From: Leadbetterella sp040829825
GTDB lineage: Bacteria > Bacteroidota > Bacteroidia > Cytophagales > Spirosomataceae
Reading direction: 5' to 3' (one strand)
Assembly (NCBI RefSeq): GCF_040829825.1
Contig: NZ_JBFOLH010000003.1
Length of the DNA: 64,000 nucleotides
Made by a program: the position numbers and the translations under genes. This document shows positions 35,340 to 43,688 of the stretch, in pieces (the first letter of the stretch is position 1; the number at the start of each line of letters is the position of its first letter). The notes under the pieces were generated by a model. It saw only the letters and a program-made list of their open reading frames with translations. It was not told the origin of the DNA and ran no database searches.

Positions 35340-35843
35340 ATGGGGCGGCAAGTGTTAGTTCTGAATGCCGACTACAGTGCTATAAGCGTCTGCACTGTAC
35401 CTAAGGCATTTTTACTGGTTTATCTTAACAAGGCAGAGATGGTCGCGGAAGCGGGTACAGCATGCCTCAGAACCGTATCGTCGGTTTATTCCCTTCCCAC
35501 CATCATTCGTTTGCACAGTTACGTGAAGGTTCCCTACAAAAGCATTGTGCTGAACCGTCACAATATTTTTAAAAGAGATCACCACCAGTGCCAGTACTGC
35601 GGATCTTCCAAAGACCTCACCTTAGACCACGTGCTGCCCAAGTCGAGGGGCGGCAAAACCAGCTGGGATAACCTGGTAGCAGCCTGCCGGAACTGCAATT
35701 CAAGGAAGGGTGACTGCCTGCCGGAAGAAGCGGGTATGCCGCTAAAGCAAAAGCCGTTTCGTCCTACCTTCGTGATGTTTGTCAGAGACTACTCCGGAAA
35801 TATTGAAAGCACCTGGCTGCCGTATCTAAACCGCTGGCGGTAA
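35340..35843 (+). CDS. HNH endonuclease
   Basis: A 167-residue protein starting MGRQVLVLNADYSAIS at 35340. The upstream TTG at 35313 is rejected because the predicted promoter overlaps it. The C-terminal half is an HNH nuclease: CQYCG and CRNC Cys pairs bind structural zinc, LDHVLPKSRGG holds the catalytic His, and DNLVAACRNCNSRKGD the Asn and second Cys pair. This stand-alone branch with N-terminal LNADYSAI is widespread in bacterial chromosomes and not tied to phages or introns; its biological target is unknown. The pepA promoter lies immediately downstream. Confidence 0.9.
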   Translation: MGRQVLVLNADYSAISVCTVPKAFLLVYLNKAEMVAEAGTACLRTVSSVYSLPTIIRLHSYVKVPYKSIVLNRHNIFKRDHHQCQYCGSSKDLTLDHVLPKSRGGKTSWDNLVAACRNCNSRKGDCLPEEAGMPLKQKPFRPTFVMFVRDYSGNIESTWLPYLNRWR

Positions 35844-35860
35844 TTCTCCCGTTTTGAGTG

Positions 35861-35868
35861 TATATTTG
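35861..35868 (+). promoter_or_regulatory. Promoter -7 element of the aminopeptidase gene
   Basis: TATATTTG, an exact TAnnTTTG match, 23 bp before the ATG at 35892 and just after the HNH stop. Confidence 0.5.
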
Positions 35869-35891
35869 TACCCTGATCAAAACGCAATACA

Positions 35892-37277
35892 ATGAACTTT
35901 TTTATTCCTGTCTTTGAAGGAGCTGACACCGCTTCTGTTTTATCCTCGTCTGCTTATTTTGAAAACTTTAGCGGGAAAGCGGGGGAGCAGGTGTTTTATA
36001 TTGATGCTGACGGAAACCGGCATTATGTATTGGGCCTGGGGAATAAAAAAGACGGCACATCGGTGATCCGGGCGGTCAGAAGCTTTTTTTACAAGCAGAA
36101 GGCCCGGTTGAAAGGCAAAGTGACGGTTAAGCTTACGGGGGAAGAAATGACGGGATATGTATCGGAAATCAGCCAGGGCATTTACCTCGGGCAGTACGAG
36201 ATAGGTGTGCTGAAGAACAGGAACGACCGGAAGCCGGACTGGTACGATGAGGCGCCCGGCTTTGCTTTCGGGATCCCGGTAGCGGAGGCGGCCATTTTAA
36301 AAGGGCGTTATTTTGCCGAAGCCCAGATGCGGATCATGAAATGGGGCGACGCACCCGGTAATTATAAAACGCCGCAGATCCTGGCCCAATGGATCACAGA
36401 AGCCGGAAAGCAAAGCGGCTACGGGGTGGAGGTATACGATGCAAAGGCCTGTGAAACGCTGGGCATGCATGCCCTGCTGGGTGTAGGCCGGGGCAGCCGT
36501 GAGAATCCGCCCCTGTTCTGTATCCTGAAATACAGCCATCCGGAAGCGCGGAAAACCATCGGGCTGGTGGGCAAAGGCGTGACGTTTGATACCGGCGGCG
36601 TTTCACTAAAGCCCGGCGATAACATGAATTACATGAAGTCAGATATGGGCGGGGCGGCGGCCGTGGCCGGCACGATAGAAATGGCGGCGAAATTAAAACT
36701 TCCCGTTAACCTCATCGGGGCCATTCCCATCACGGAAAACTGTATCGACAGCTATGCCATCAAGCCGGGAGATGTGATCGGCTCGTATTCAGGGAAAACC
36801 ATAGAAGTGATCAACACCGATGCGGAAGGGCGGCTGATCCTGGCCGATGCCCTGAGCTACATAACCGATCATTTCAAAACCGATGTTTTAATTGACCTGG
36901 CTACGCTTACGGGCAATGCCATCATGGCCCTGGGTTATAAGGCAGCGGCCCTGATCTCGCCCAATGACAGCCTGGCCGGCGATCTTTTTTCTTCGGGGCT
37001 CAGCACCGGTGAGAAAGTATGGCGGATGCCGCACTGGGACGACTACAAAGATGCGCTTAAATCAGATATTGCCGATCTGAAGAACCTGGCCGGCTCCCCG
37101 ATCGGAGGGGCCATCAATGCGGCTAAATTCCTGGAAGAATTCACGCGTGAGCACCCGGCATGGGCGCATCTTGATATTGCCGGCACGGCCTTTGCCGACT
37201 CCGACTTCGGATCCATGAAATCGGCCACCGGCTATGGAATAAGGCTGCTGGTAGATTACCTGCAGAAGGTGCAATAA
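35892..37277 (+). CDS. pepA: Leucyl aminopeptidase, M17 family
   Basis: A 461-residue cytosolic metallopeptidase that removes N-terminal residues from peptides. The C-terminal catalytic domain holds the two-metal site: VGKGVTFDTGGVSLKPG near residue 222 with the metal-binding Lys and Asp, MKSDMGGAAAVAG near 243, and the family signature NTDAEGRLILADALSY near 310. The N-terminal domain is diverged, as is usual. Length is slightly short of the Escherichia coli enzyme (about 500). A perfect 15-bp inverted repeat overlaps the stop codon. Confidence 0.93.
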   Translation: MNFFIPVFEGADTASVLSSSAYFENFSGKAGEQVFYIDADGNRHYVLGLGNKKDGTSVIRAVRSFFYKQKARLKGKVTVKLTGEEMTGYVSEISQGIYLGQYEIGVLKNRNDRKPDWYDEAPGFAFGIPVAEAAILKGRYFAEAQMRIMKWGDAPGNYKTPQILAQWITEAGKQSGYGVEVYDAKACETLGMHALLGVGRGSRENPPLFCILKYSHPEARKTIGLVGKGVTFDTGGVSLKPGDNMNYMKSDMGGAAAVAGTIEMAAKLKLPVNLIGAIPITENCIDSYAIKPGDVIGSYSGKTIEVINTDAEGRLILADALSYITDHFKTDVLIDLATLTGNAIMALGYKAAALISPNDSLAGDLFSSGLSTGEKVWRMPHWDDYKDALKSDIADLKNLAGSPIGGAINAAKFLEEFTREHPAWAHLDIAGTAFADSDFGSMKSATGYGIRLLVDYLQKVQ

Positions 37278-37295
37278 AGGTGCACCTTCTGCAGG
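37259..37295. terminator. Perfect 15-bp hairpin spanning the pepA stop codon
   Basis: CCTGCAGAAGGTGCA (37259-37273) and TGCACCTTCTGCAGG (37281-37295) pair perfectly around a 7-nt loop that contains most of the TAA stop (37275-37277). No U-run follows on either strand, so it may protect or end transcripts of the convergent pair rather than act as a classic intrinsic terminator. Confidence 0.7.
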
Positions 37296-37302
37296 AAGCC
37301 GC

Positions 37303-37851
37303 TTATTTGAAAGTATAAAATACCCCGAAGCTGGTGTTATTGGCCAGTGATCCGCTTAATGAAAACTGGGTAATTTCAGCAATCCGGCTAAAACTGGCAC
37401 CGGCATATCCCAGGCTGGCAGTCAGCATGAAATGGTTTGAGAAATTATACATAAACCTCAGGGGAGTGACATAAGCACCTATGTAGACCCCTTTGGAATC
37501 CCCGAAAGCGGCCTGAGCCGTTCCGCCAAAATTAGGGGCGAGGTAAAATCTTTCCACCAATGGAATAAATTTTCCGAATTCTACGGCCGGCCCTACCCGG
37601 AAGGTCTGATTAGTTATGTTATTATATTCCTGTGTGGAGCCGGTAAAATGACCTCCCCAGGCCAGGTAAGTATTATTTGCCCGTATTTTTCCGTAGAGCA
37701 GTGAAGCATCGTACGTATTGTTTGTAGCGGTTTCACCGGAATTGACATTGATTCCCAGAGAACCCCGAATGATTTTCCTGCCGGCCAGATCCTGCGCCTG
37801 CAGGCTTAAGCAGGAGACCAGTAAAAGAAAAGAAATAGTAAGTGTTTTCAT
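37303..37851 (-). CDS. Outer-membrane beta-barrel protein
   Basis: A 182-residue protein with Sec signal peptide MKTLTISFLLLVSCLSLQAQ and a mature part of alternating polar/aromatic strands (FRVGPAVEFGKFIPLVERFYLAPNFGG, LRFMYNFSNHFMLTASLGYAG) ending with an aromatic residue pair (VFYTFK), as small outer-membrane barrels do. The Cys in the signal sequence is not followed by a normal lipobox context. The specific role is unknown. It converges on pepA across the hairpin at 37259-37295. Confidence 0.75.
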   Translation of the reverse strand: MKTLTISFLLLVSCLSLQAQDLAGRKIIRGSLGINVNSGETATNNTYDASLLYGKIRANNTYLAWGGHFTGSTQEYNNITNQTFRVGPAVEFGKFIPLVERFYLAPNFGGTAQAAFGDSKGVYIGAYVTPLRFMYNFSNHFMLTASLGYAGASFSRIAEITQFSLSGSLANNTSFGVFYTFK

Positions 37852-37992
37852 AAGAACGATTCATTTAAATGTTGAATTATTACATCTTTGACCTGATTTT
37901 AAGCAGGAGGGTTTAAATGCTCTTTAAAAAATCACCGCCTTTTATACCTTTTTCCTGCCGGAGAACGTTAATTTCCATATCGATTCCGGCCT

Positions 37993-39024
37993 ATGCGCGC
38001 TTTCCTGATCTTTTTTCTTGTTGCTTTCCCGGGGATAAACAGCTTTTGCCAGAACGCTGAAATAGTAGTGGGAAACAGCTATTTCGGCACCACTATTAAT
38101 GAAAAGGAGATTTGTGACCGGGTGGCTTTTACCACCCGCCCGGAGGTGACCATGGCCGTAGAGAACATTGTGAAGCGCTCGGGCCTGAAGCAGAACTTCT
38201 ATGTAATGGAGTGCCCCAATACCGACAATTGCTTTGCGGCCACCCGTAACGGTGAAAGGCTCATTGTGTACGATGCCCGTTTCTTTAACCGGCTCAATAC
38301 GGTGACCAGAACCGACTGGGCGGCATTGAGCATCCTGGCGCATGAGATCGGGCACCACCTGCAGGGGCACACCATTAAAAGCGGTGGCTCTGATCATAAC
38401 CGCGAGCTGGAAGCCGACGAATTCAGCGGCTTTGTGATGTACCAGATGGGGGCCACGCTGGCCGAGGCACAGTCAGCCATTCAAAGCGTTACCACAGAAT
38501 ATGCCACGAGCTCGCACCCCCCGAGAAGCGTAAGGCTGAAAGCAATAGAAACCGGGTATACCAATGCCCGCGAGCTGTACCCGGGAGTTACCGCTGCCAC
38601 AGATGCCCCGGTAACGGTAGCAAAGGAAATGAAAACAGGATGCATAGCAGGCAATTGCACAGAGGGGCGCGGTACCGCCATTAACTCGCGTACATTTGAG
38701 CGGTACGAAGGCGACTGGCACCTGGGCAAACGGCATGGCTACGGACGGGAATTTTCGGAAGACGGGCAGCTCACCTACATCGGCGGTTTTGAGACAGGTA
38801 AATATTCAGGGAACGGAATTTTATTTCTGAGCAACGGCGACCGCTATGAAGGCGGATTCCGTAACGGTAAAATGCACGGGAAGAACAGCCGGTATATCTT
38901 CCGTAACGGGGATATTCTTACCATAAATTATGACCAGGGCCTTCGCCAGGGTTTCGGTATCCTGACCCGGAATTCGGGCGAGCAAAGCAATACCTATTTT
39001 AAAAATGACCGGCGAATTCATTAA
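37993..39024 (+). CDS. Exported HExxH metalloprotease fused to MORN repeats
   Basis: A 343-residue secreted protein with signal peptide MRAFLIFFLVAFPGINSFCQ. An M48-like zinc protease domain follows: HEIGHH near residue 117 supplies two His ligands and the catalytic Glu, and ELEADEFSG near 138 supplies the third ligand as in M48 enzymes. From about residue 236 there are three to four MORN repeats (YEGDWHLGKRHGYG, YIGGFETGKYSGNG, YEGGFRNGKMHG, LRQGFGIL). MORN repeats commonly mediate lipid or protein contact. The protease-MORN fusion is uncommon, and the substrate is unknown. The next gene, accD, has its own promoter. Confidence 0.82.
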   Translation: MRAFLIFFLVAFPGINSFCQNAEIVVGNSYFGTTINEKEICDRVAFTTRPEVTMAVENIVKRSGLKQNFYVMECPNTDNCFAATRNGERLIVYDARFFNRLNTVTRTDWAALSILAHEIGHHLQGHTIKSGGSDHNRELEADEFSGFVMYQMGATLAEAQSAIQSVTTEYATSSHPPRSVRLKAIETGYTNARELYPGVTAATDAPVTVAKEMKTGCIAGNCTEGRGTAINSRTFERYEGDWHLGKRHGYGREFSEDGQLTYIGGFETGKYSGNGILFLSNGDRYEGGFRNGKMHGKNSRYIFRNGDILTINYDQGLRQGFGILTRNSGEQSNTYFKNDRRIH

Positions 39025-39064
39025 TCTGCCGCAGGAAAATTGAATCGTACTTAATTTTTTGCTT

Positions 39065-39072
39065 TATATTTG
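39065..39072 (+). promoter_or_regulatory. Promoter -7 element of accD
   Basis: TATATTTG, an exact TAnnTTTG match, 24 bp before the ATG at 39097. ATTG at 39039-39042 could serve as -33 with a 22-bp spacer. Confidence 0.5.
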
Positions 39073-39096
39073 TTCCCCATTACCTTATCGTACGTT

Positions 39097-39948
39097 ATGT
39101 CGTGGTTTAGAAGAACAGAAAAAGGAATAAGTACTCCCACGGAGCTGAAGCGCGAAACCCCAGACGGTTTGTGGTATCAGTGTCCGGAATGCAAAAACGT
39201 GGTTCAGACCCGTGAGCATCAGCAAAATGCCTATACATGCCCCAAGTGCAACTATCATGATAAGATAGGTTCAGAGGCGTATTTCACTATTCTTTTTGAT
39301 GAGGGGAAATATACGGAGCTGGATAAAAATATGACTTCGGGTGACCCGCTGAATTTTGTAGACACCAAGGCCTATCCGGCACGGATCAAGGCCACCGTAG
39401 AGAAGACCGGCTTAAAGGATGCCTGCCGCACCGTATACGGCAAAATTAACGGGGTTAATTTTACGGTGTCTTGCATGGACTTCAGCTTTATAGGCGGATC
39501 TATGGGCTCTGTGGTGGGCGAAAAGATAGCACGCGGTATTGATCATGCGCTGAAGCATAAAACGCCTTTCCTGATGATCTCCAAATCAGGCGGGGCCCGG
39601 ATGATGGAAGCCGGTTTCTCCCTGATGCAGATGGCCAAGACGTCTGCCAAGCTGGCACTCCTGGATGAGGCAAAAATTCCGTATATCTCCCTGCTGACTG
39701 ATCCTACCACCGGTGGTGTAACGGCTTCATTTGCCATGCTGGGCGACCTGAACATAGCAGAACCGGGCTCACTGATCGGTTTTGCGGGCCCGAGAGTTAT
39801 CAAAGAAACAATCGGGAAAGATCTTCCGAAAGGATTCCAGACCGCTGAGTTTGTGCTGGAGCACGGCTTCCTGGATTTTATTGTAGACAGGAAAGACCTG
39901 AAGAATGAGCTGTCGGCCGTGGTTACCCTGATGATGCAGAATTCCTGA
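39097..39948 (+). CDS. accD: Acetyl-CoA carboxylase carboxyltransferase subunit beta
   Basis: A 283-residue cytoplasmic subunit starting MSWFRRTEKG at 39097, after the promoter at 39065; the open frame upstream to 39070 is leader. The N-terminal four-Cys zinc ribbon (CPECKNVVQ, then CPKCNYHD) is followed by a crotonase-type carboxyltransferase domain: FTVSCMDFSFIGGSMGSVVGEK near residue 123, SGGARMMEAG near 166, and GPRVIKETIGKDLP near 230. With AccA it transfers a carboxyl group from biotin to acetyl-CoA, the first step of fatty-acid synthesis. accA is not in the window, as is usual for this phylum. Confidence 0.96.
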   Translation: MSWFRRTEKGISTPTELKRETPDGLWYQCPECKNVVQTREHQQNAYTCPKCNYHDKIGSEAYFTILFDEGKYTELDKNMTSGDPLNFVDTKAYPARIKATVEKTGLKDACRTVYGKINGVNFTVSCMDFSFIGGSMGSVVGEKIARGIDHALKHKTPFLMISKSGGARMMEAGFSLMQMAKTSAKLALLDEAKIPYISLLTDPTTGGVTASFAMLGDLNIAEPGSLIGFAGPRVIKETIGKDLPKGFQTAEFVLEHGFLDFIVDRKDLKNELSAVVTLMMQNS

Positions 39949-40033
39949 AGGAGCCCGGACCAGTACCGGCAGCCCCTGCACAGGCAAGTGCGGCCAGCCG
40001 GAACGTTGCTCCTGTAAAAGCTCACAGCTCAGC

Positions 40034-40969
40034 ATGAAGATCGACCCTTTTATCCTGTTCCTGCTGGCGGTAGTGGGGTTAGCCTACTTCTTCCCGGGAC
40101 CGGCGCACGTGCTCCCGCTCGATACCCTGGCCAGTGCGGGGATCTCCCTGGTATTTTTCTTTTACGGGCTAAAGCTGAGCCCGGCCGATATCCGTTCCGG
40201 CTTAAGTAACCCGAAGCTTCATTTGGTGATCCAGGTATTCACCTTTGTGGTGTTTCCACTGCTGGCGCTGGCGGTGAAGCCCTTTTTCTCTGCCAGAGAA
40301 ATGTGGCTGGGATTGTTTTTCCTGGCGGCATTGCCGTCTACAGTCTCTTCATCGGTAGTGATGGTTTCCCTGGCCGGGGGCAATATTCCCGCAGCCATCT
40401 TTAACGCCAGCATTTCAGGGCTGATCGGCATTTTTATGACCCCGTTGTGGATGAGTCTTTTCCTGAAGGCCGGCGGCGGCGATATGTCGGCCATTTACCT
40501 GAAGCTTCTCTATGAGATCCTGCTTCCCATCAGTGCCGGGCTTCTTCTGCAGAAAAGACTGGCCGGAGCGGTGCATCAATTCAGGTCTTTCTTTACCCGG
40601 TTTGACCGGGCTGTTATATTGCTGGTGATTTACAATAGTTTTGTACACTCTTTTGAAAGCGGTATTTTCAGCAGCATACCGCCAGGCGATTTCTTTGTCT
40701 TGTGCGGGTGGGTGCTGTTGTTTTTCGGGATAATCTACGGGCTGATTTTCCTGGTTGCGGGGCAACTGGGCTTTAACCGCGAAGACCGGATCACGGCCCT
40801 TTTCTGCGGCACCAAAAAGTCACTGGTGCACGGAACGGTCTTTTCCAAAGTTTTGTGGGGCGGTTCGGCTGTGGTGGGCATCATCCTGCTGCCGCTCATG
40901 CTGTTTCATGCATTGCAGATCCTGATTATCGGGTTTATTGCGGGCAAATATGCCCGCAATGCGTCCTGA
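40034..40969 (+). CDS. Bile acid:sodium symporter-like (SBF-like) membrane transporter
   Basis: A 311-residue inner-membrane protein with about nine to ten hydrophobic helices spanning the whole length. The sequence LPSTVSSSVVMVSLAGGNIPAAIFNASISG near residue 97 contains the discontinuous-helix motif of the BASS fold, and FCGTKKSLVHGTVFSKVL is typical of the bacterial SBF-like branch. The transported solute is unknown; bile acids are unlikely. It is 85 bp after accD and 6 bp before the convergent flavin monooxygenase stop. Confidence 0.88.
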   Translation: MKIDPFILFLLAVVGLAYFFPGPAHVLPLDTLASAGISLVFFFYGLKLSPADIRSGLSNPKLHLVIQVFTFVVFPLLALAVKPFFSAREMWLGLFFLAALPSTVSSSVVMVSLAGGNIPAAIFNASISGLIGIFMTPLWMSLFLKAGGGDMSAIYLKLLYEILLPISAGLLLQKRLAGAVHQFRSFFTRFDRAVILLVIYNSFVHSFESGIFSSIPPGDFFVLCGWVLLFFGIIYGLIFLVAGQLGFNREDRITALFCGTKKSLVHGTVFSKVLWGGSAVVGIILLPLMLFHALQILIIGFIAGKYARNAS

Positions 40970-40975
40970 CGGCTC

Positions 40976-42013
40976 TTACCCCGCGGCCAGTGCTTTTCTT
41001 ACTTCCGGCGCTACTTTTGTGCCGAACAGCTCTATTGACCGCATCATCACGGAATGATCAGGAGCGCCTACATCCATATGGCCGATAAAGCGGGTCAGGC
41101 CAAACAGCTCATGCATATGCAGGATCTTGTCGGTTACGGCGGCCGGGTCGCCGATAAACAGGGCCCCGTCTCTGGAGCGGCCACCGTTATACTGGTGCCT
41201 GCTGTAAGGTGCCCAGCCCCGTGAAGCGCCGATGCGGTTCATCTGGACGGCATAATTCTCAAAATAGCCGTCACAAACCTGTTCATCATCGCTGACGAGC
41301 GAGTGGGCGTGAATACCAACCTGCATTTTTTCAGGGGCATGTCCGTGCACCAGGTACTGTTCTTTATAAAAATCCATTAAAGGCTTAAACTGGGCCGGCA
41401 TTCCGCCAATAATGGCCAGGATCAGCGGCAGCCCGAGTTTTGCCGCCCGCAATACCGACTCGGGAGTTCCGCCTACCGCGATCCATACCGGAAGGCGGCC
41501 CTGGTGAACGGCACGGGGATAAACGGTCTGGTTGACCATGGGCGCGCGGAGCTTCCCCGACCACGTAACTTTTTCCTGCTCATTGATTTGGAGGAGGAGA
41601 TCAAGCTTTTCTTCAAAGAGGGTATCGTAATCTTTCAGATCGTACCCGAAAAGCGGGAAAGATTCGATAAAGCTTCCTCTGCCGACACCGATCTCGGCCC
41701 TTCCGTTTGAGATCAGGTCGATCATGGAGAAATTCTGGTATACGTTAACGGGTTCGGCAGAGCTCAGCACGGTTACCGTACTCATCAGCTTTATGTTCCG
41801 GGTGACCGAAGCCGCTGCCGCCAGCAGGATCTCGGGTGACGATACCACGTAATCGGGCCGGTGGTGTTCACCCACACCGAAAACATCCAGGCCCACCTCG
41901 TCTGCCAGCTTTATTTCTTCGAGAATCTCCCGGAGCTTTTGCCCCGGATCCTGGTATTTCCCGGTTATTTTATCGATGGCAAGGTCGCCGAACATTCCTA
42001 TTCCTAATTCCAT
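40976..42013 (-). CDS. LLM class flavin-dependent oxidoreductase
   Basis: A 345-residue cytoplasmic protein starting MELGIGMFGDLAID at 42013; a GTG six codons upstream is less likely. It is a luciferase-like TIM barrel: KLREILEEIKLADEVGLDVFGVGEHH near residue 30 holds a conserved His, and AEIGVGRGSFIESFPLFG near 105 and GGTPESVLRAAKLGLPLILAIIGG near 185 are flavin-pocket segments of the bacterial luciferase superfamily. Such enzymes use reduced FMN and oxygen or F420; the substrate is unknown. The start region faces the small gene at 42101, so the 87-bp gap holds both promoters. Confidence 0.9.
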   Translation of the reverse strand: MELGIGMFGDLAIDKITGKYQDPGQKLREILEEIKLADEVGLDVFGVGEHHRPDYVVSSPEILLAAAASVTRNIKLMSTVTVLSSAEPVNVYQNFSMIDLISNGRAEIGVGRGSFIESFPLFGYDLKDYDTLFEEKLDLLLQINEQEKVTWSGKLRAPMVNQTVYPRAVHQGRLPVWIAVGGTPESVLRAAKLGLPLILAIIGGMPAQFKPLMDFYKEQYLVHGHAPEKMQVGIHAHSLVSDDEQVCDGYFENYAVQMNRIGASRGWAPYSRHQYNGGRSRDGALFIGDPAAVTDKILHMHELFGLTRFIGHMDVGAPDHSVMMRSIELFGTKVAPEVRKALAAG

Positions 42014-42060
42014 TTTTCCCGTTTTTCCCACAAAGGTAAGGTCTTGCAGAACTATATAGC

Positions 42061-42091
42061 ATTGATATATGATAAGAAAATACTATCTTTG
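42061..42091 (+). promoter_or_regulatory. Promoter for the efflux operon leader gene
   Basis: ATTG (42061-42064), a 19-bp spacer, then TATCTTTG (42084-42091), an exact TAnnTTTG match. It ends 9 bp before the ATG at 42101, so the mRNA would be almost leaderless. Confidence 0.6.
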
Positions 42092-42100
42092 GCGGGTTGT

Positions 42101-42472
42101 ATGAGACAAACAGGCAGGTTTATTTCAAAGCTTTTCTGGCTACTGATGGCACTCCAGGTTCTTTGGGTGGGGTCAGAATGCTCCGGGTTCCTGGAAGAGG
42201 AGCCCGTGTCGGGCTATACCCTGTCTGAAATAAAAATTCCGGCGTCTTCTTATCTCAAAAAAATCAGGACCCTGCCCGGTATTCCTGAAAAAATGACCCA
42301 GGAGGAGACGGTTGAGTACCCCGATTATGTGCCCTTAGGCCTGAATGGCCGTGCATCCCTGCCGCGTCATGCCCGGATTTCTTCTGACAGAATAATTCCC
42401 TTTGAGGAGAGCAATCTCTCCCCGTTTTGCCCGGATCTGCATTCTCCGCCGCCGGAATCCCGTTTTTCCTAA
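42101..42472 (+). CDS. Small exported or membrane-anchored protein leading the efflux operon, unrecognised
   Basis: A 123-residue protein from the ATG at 42101 (MRQTGRFISKLFWLLMALQVLW); the longer frame from 42044 is ruled out by the promoter at 42061-42091. One hydrophobic segment near the N-terminus (about residues 11-27) can be a signal peptide or anchor. The rest is short, Pro-rich and without a known domain, ending in LSPFCPDLHSPPPE. It precedes the RND adaptor gene by 92 bp, and that gap contains a 6-bp hairpin. I do not recognise the family; the position suggests a link to the efflux pump or its regulation. Confidence 0.6.
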   Translation: MRQTGRFISKLFWLLMALQVLWVGSECSGFLEEEPVSGYTLSEIKIPASSYLKKIRTLPGIPEKMTQEETVEYPDYVPLGLNGRASLPRHARISSDRIIPFEESNLSPFCPDLHSPPPESRFS

Positions 42473-42480
42473 TTCTTTCC

Positions 42481-42497
42481 AGAACTCCCGCAGTTCT
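42481..42497 (+). terminator. Short hairpin between the leader gene and the RND adaptor
   Basis: AGAACT (42481-42486) and AGTTCT (42492-42497) pair around a 5-nt loop and are followed by a brief TTTA. It could be a weak terminator or attenuator, or chance. Confidence 0.3.
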
Positions 42498-42564
42498 TTA
42501 CAAGGTCAAAGCGCATAGCAATTGTTGTTTTGGCCCGTTTCACTATTTATTTTATTCATTTCTT

Positions 42565-43683
42565 ATGAAGAATTATATTCTTATTACAGCTATAGCCCTG
42601 TTTGCGGTTTCCTGCTCAAAAGATAAGCAGAGAGAGACAGATCAGGCAGGGGAGGATAAATTCCCGGTAGCTCATCCTATCATTAAACCGGCCAATAACC
42701 GGTCTGAATTTGTGGCGGAAATTAACGCGAAGCAAAATGTGGAGATCCGTTCAAAGATACGGGGCTTTGTAGAGAAAGTGCTCGTTGACGAAGGACAATT
42801 CGTTAAAAACGGACAATTGCTGTTTTCTGTCAGCAACACTCTGCACCAGCAGGAACTGGCCAAGACCCAGGCCCAGGTGAAGATTGCCGAGGCCGAATTA
42901 AAAGCCATCAAACTGGAGCTGGAAAACTCCAAAAACCTTTTTGACAAAAATATTATTTCAAAGGCTGAGCTGGACCTGGCATCGGCACGTGTGGAAGCGG
43001 CCAATGCCAAAGTAGCCGAAACCCGTTCGGAAGAAGAAAGAGCCCGCCTGAATGTTTCTTTCTCGCAGATCCGGGCACCTTTCGACGGCATTATCAACCG
43101 GATTCCCAACAAAGCGGGCAGCCTGGTAGAAGAAGGGGCCCTGCTCACGACTATCTCCAACAATGCCGAGGTGTATACCTATTTCAATGTTTCAGAGAAA
43201 GATTACCTCGATTTCGTCCTTAACGAAGGGGAAGGTGTCGCCAGCGAAGTGACCCTTTCGCTGGCTAACGGAATGGAATATCCGTATAAAGGGCGGATAG
43301 AAACGTCGGAAAGTGAATTTGACAGGAATACGGGGAACATTGCTTTCCGGGCACGTTTTCCTAACCCGGAGCGCCTTCTGAAGCACGGGGGAAGCGGAAA
43401 GGTGATCCTGGACAATACGATCCCGGATGCCATTCACGTTCCGCAGAGATCTACTTTTGAAGTGCAGGATAAGCTGTATGTATATGTACTGGATGCGGAG
43501 AATGTACTGCAGCAACGCACCCTGCAGCCGGTGATGCGGGTACCGCACTATTACATTGTAGATGACGGGATTGCTCCCGGCGACAGGATCCTTTTTGAAG
43601 GAGTGCAGAATGTAAAAGCAGGACAAAAAATTACTGCGCAGCTGATCAGCAGGGAAGAAGTAGAGAAAAGAATTAACCGGTAA
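42565..43683 (+). CDS. RND efflux periplasmic adaptor lipoprotein
   Basis: A 372-residue membrane-fusion protein from the ATG at 42565 (MKNYILITAIALFAVSC, lipobox Cys at residue 17); the 46 upstream open codons are not a plausible signal sequence. The barrel-sandwich (lipoyl) halves are IRSKIRGFVEKVLVDEGQFVKNGQLLFSV near residue 65 and SQIRAPFDGIINRIPNKAGSLVEEGALL near 170, joined by a long coiled-coil hairpin (KIAEAELKAIKLELENSKNLFDK). It links the inner-membrane pump to the outer-membrane channel. The pump gene starts 5 bp downstream. Confidence 0.93.
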   Translation: MKNYILITAIALFAVSCSKDKQRETDQAGEDKFPVAHPIIKPANNRSEFVAEINAKQNVEIRSKIRGFVEKVLVDEGQFVKNGQLLFSVSNTLHQQELAKTQAQVKIAEAELKAIKLELENSKNLFDKNIISKAELDLASARVEAANAKVAETRSEEERARLNVSFSQIRAPFDGIINRIPNKAGSLVEEGALLTTISNNAEVYTYFNVSEKDYLDFVLNEGEGVASEVTLSLANGMEYPYKGRIETSESEFDRNTGNIAFRARFPNPERLLKHGGSGKVILDNTIPDAIHVPQRSTFEVQDKLYVYVLDAENVLQQRTLQPVMRVPHYYIVDDGIAPGDRILFEGVQNVKAGQKITAQLISREEVEKRINR

Positions 43684-43688
43684 GTATT

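Noticed and set aside
42427..42564. N-terminal extension of the RND adaptor
   Set aside because: The ATG at 42565 gives a normal lipoprotein signal; the 46 upstream codons are not signal-like.
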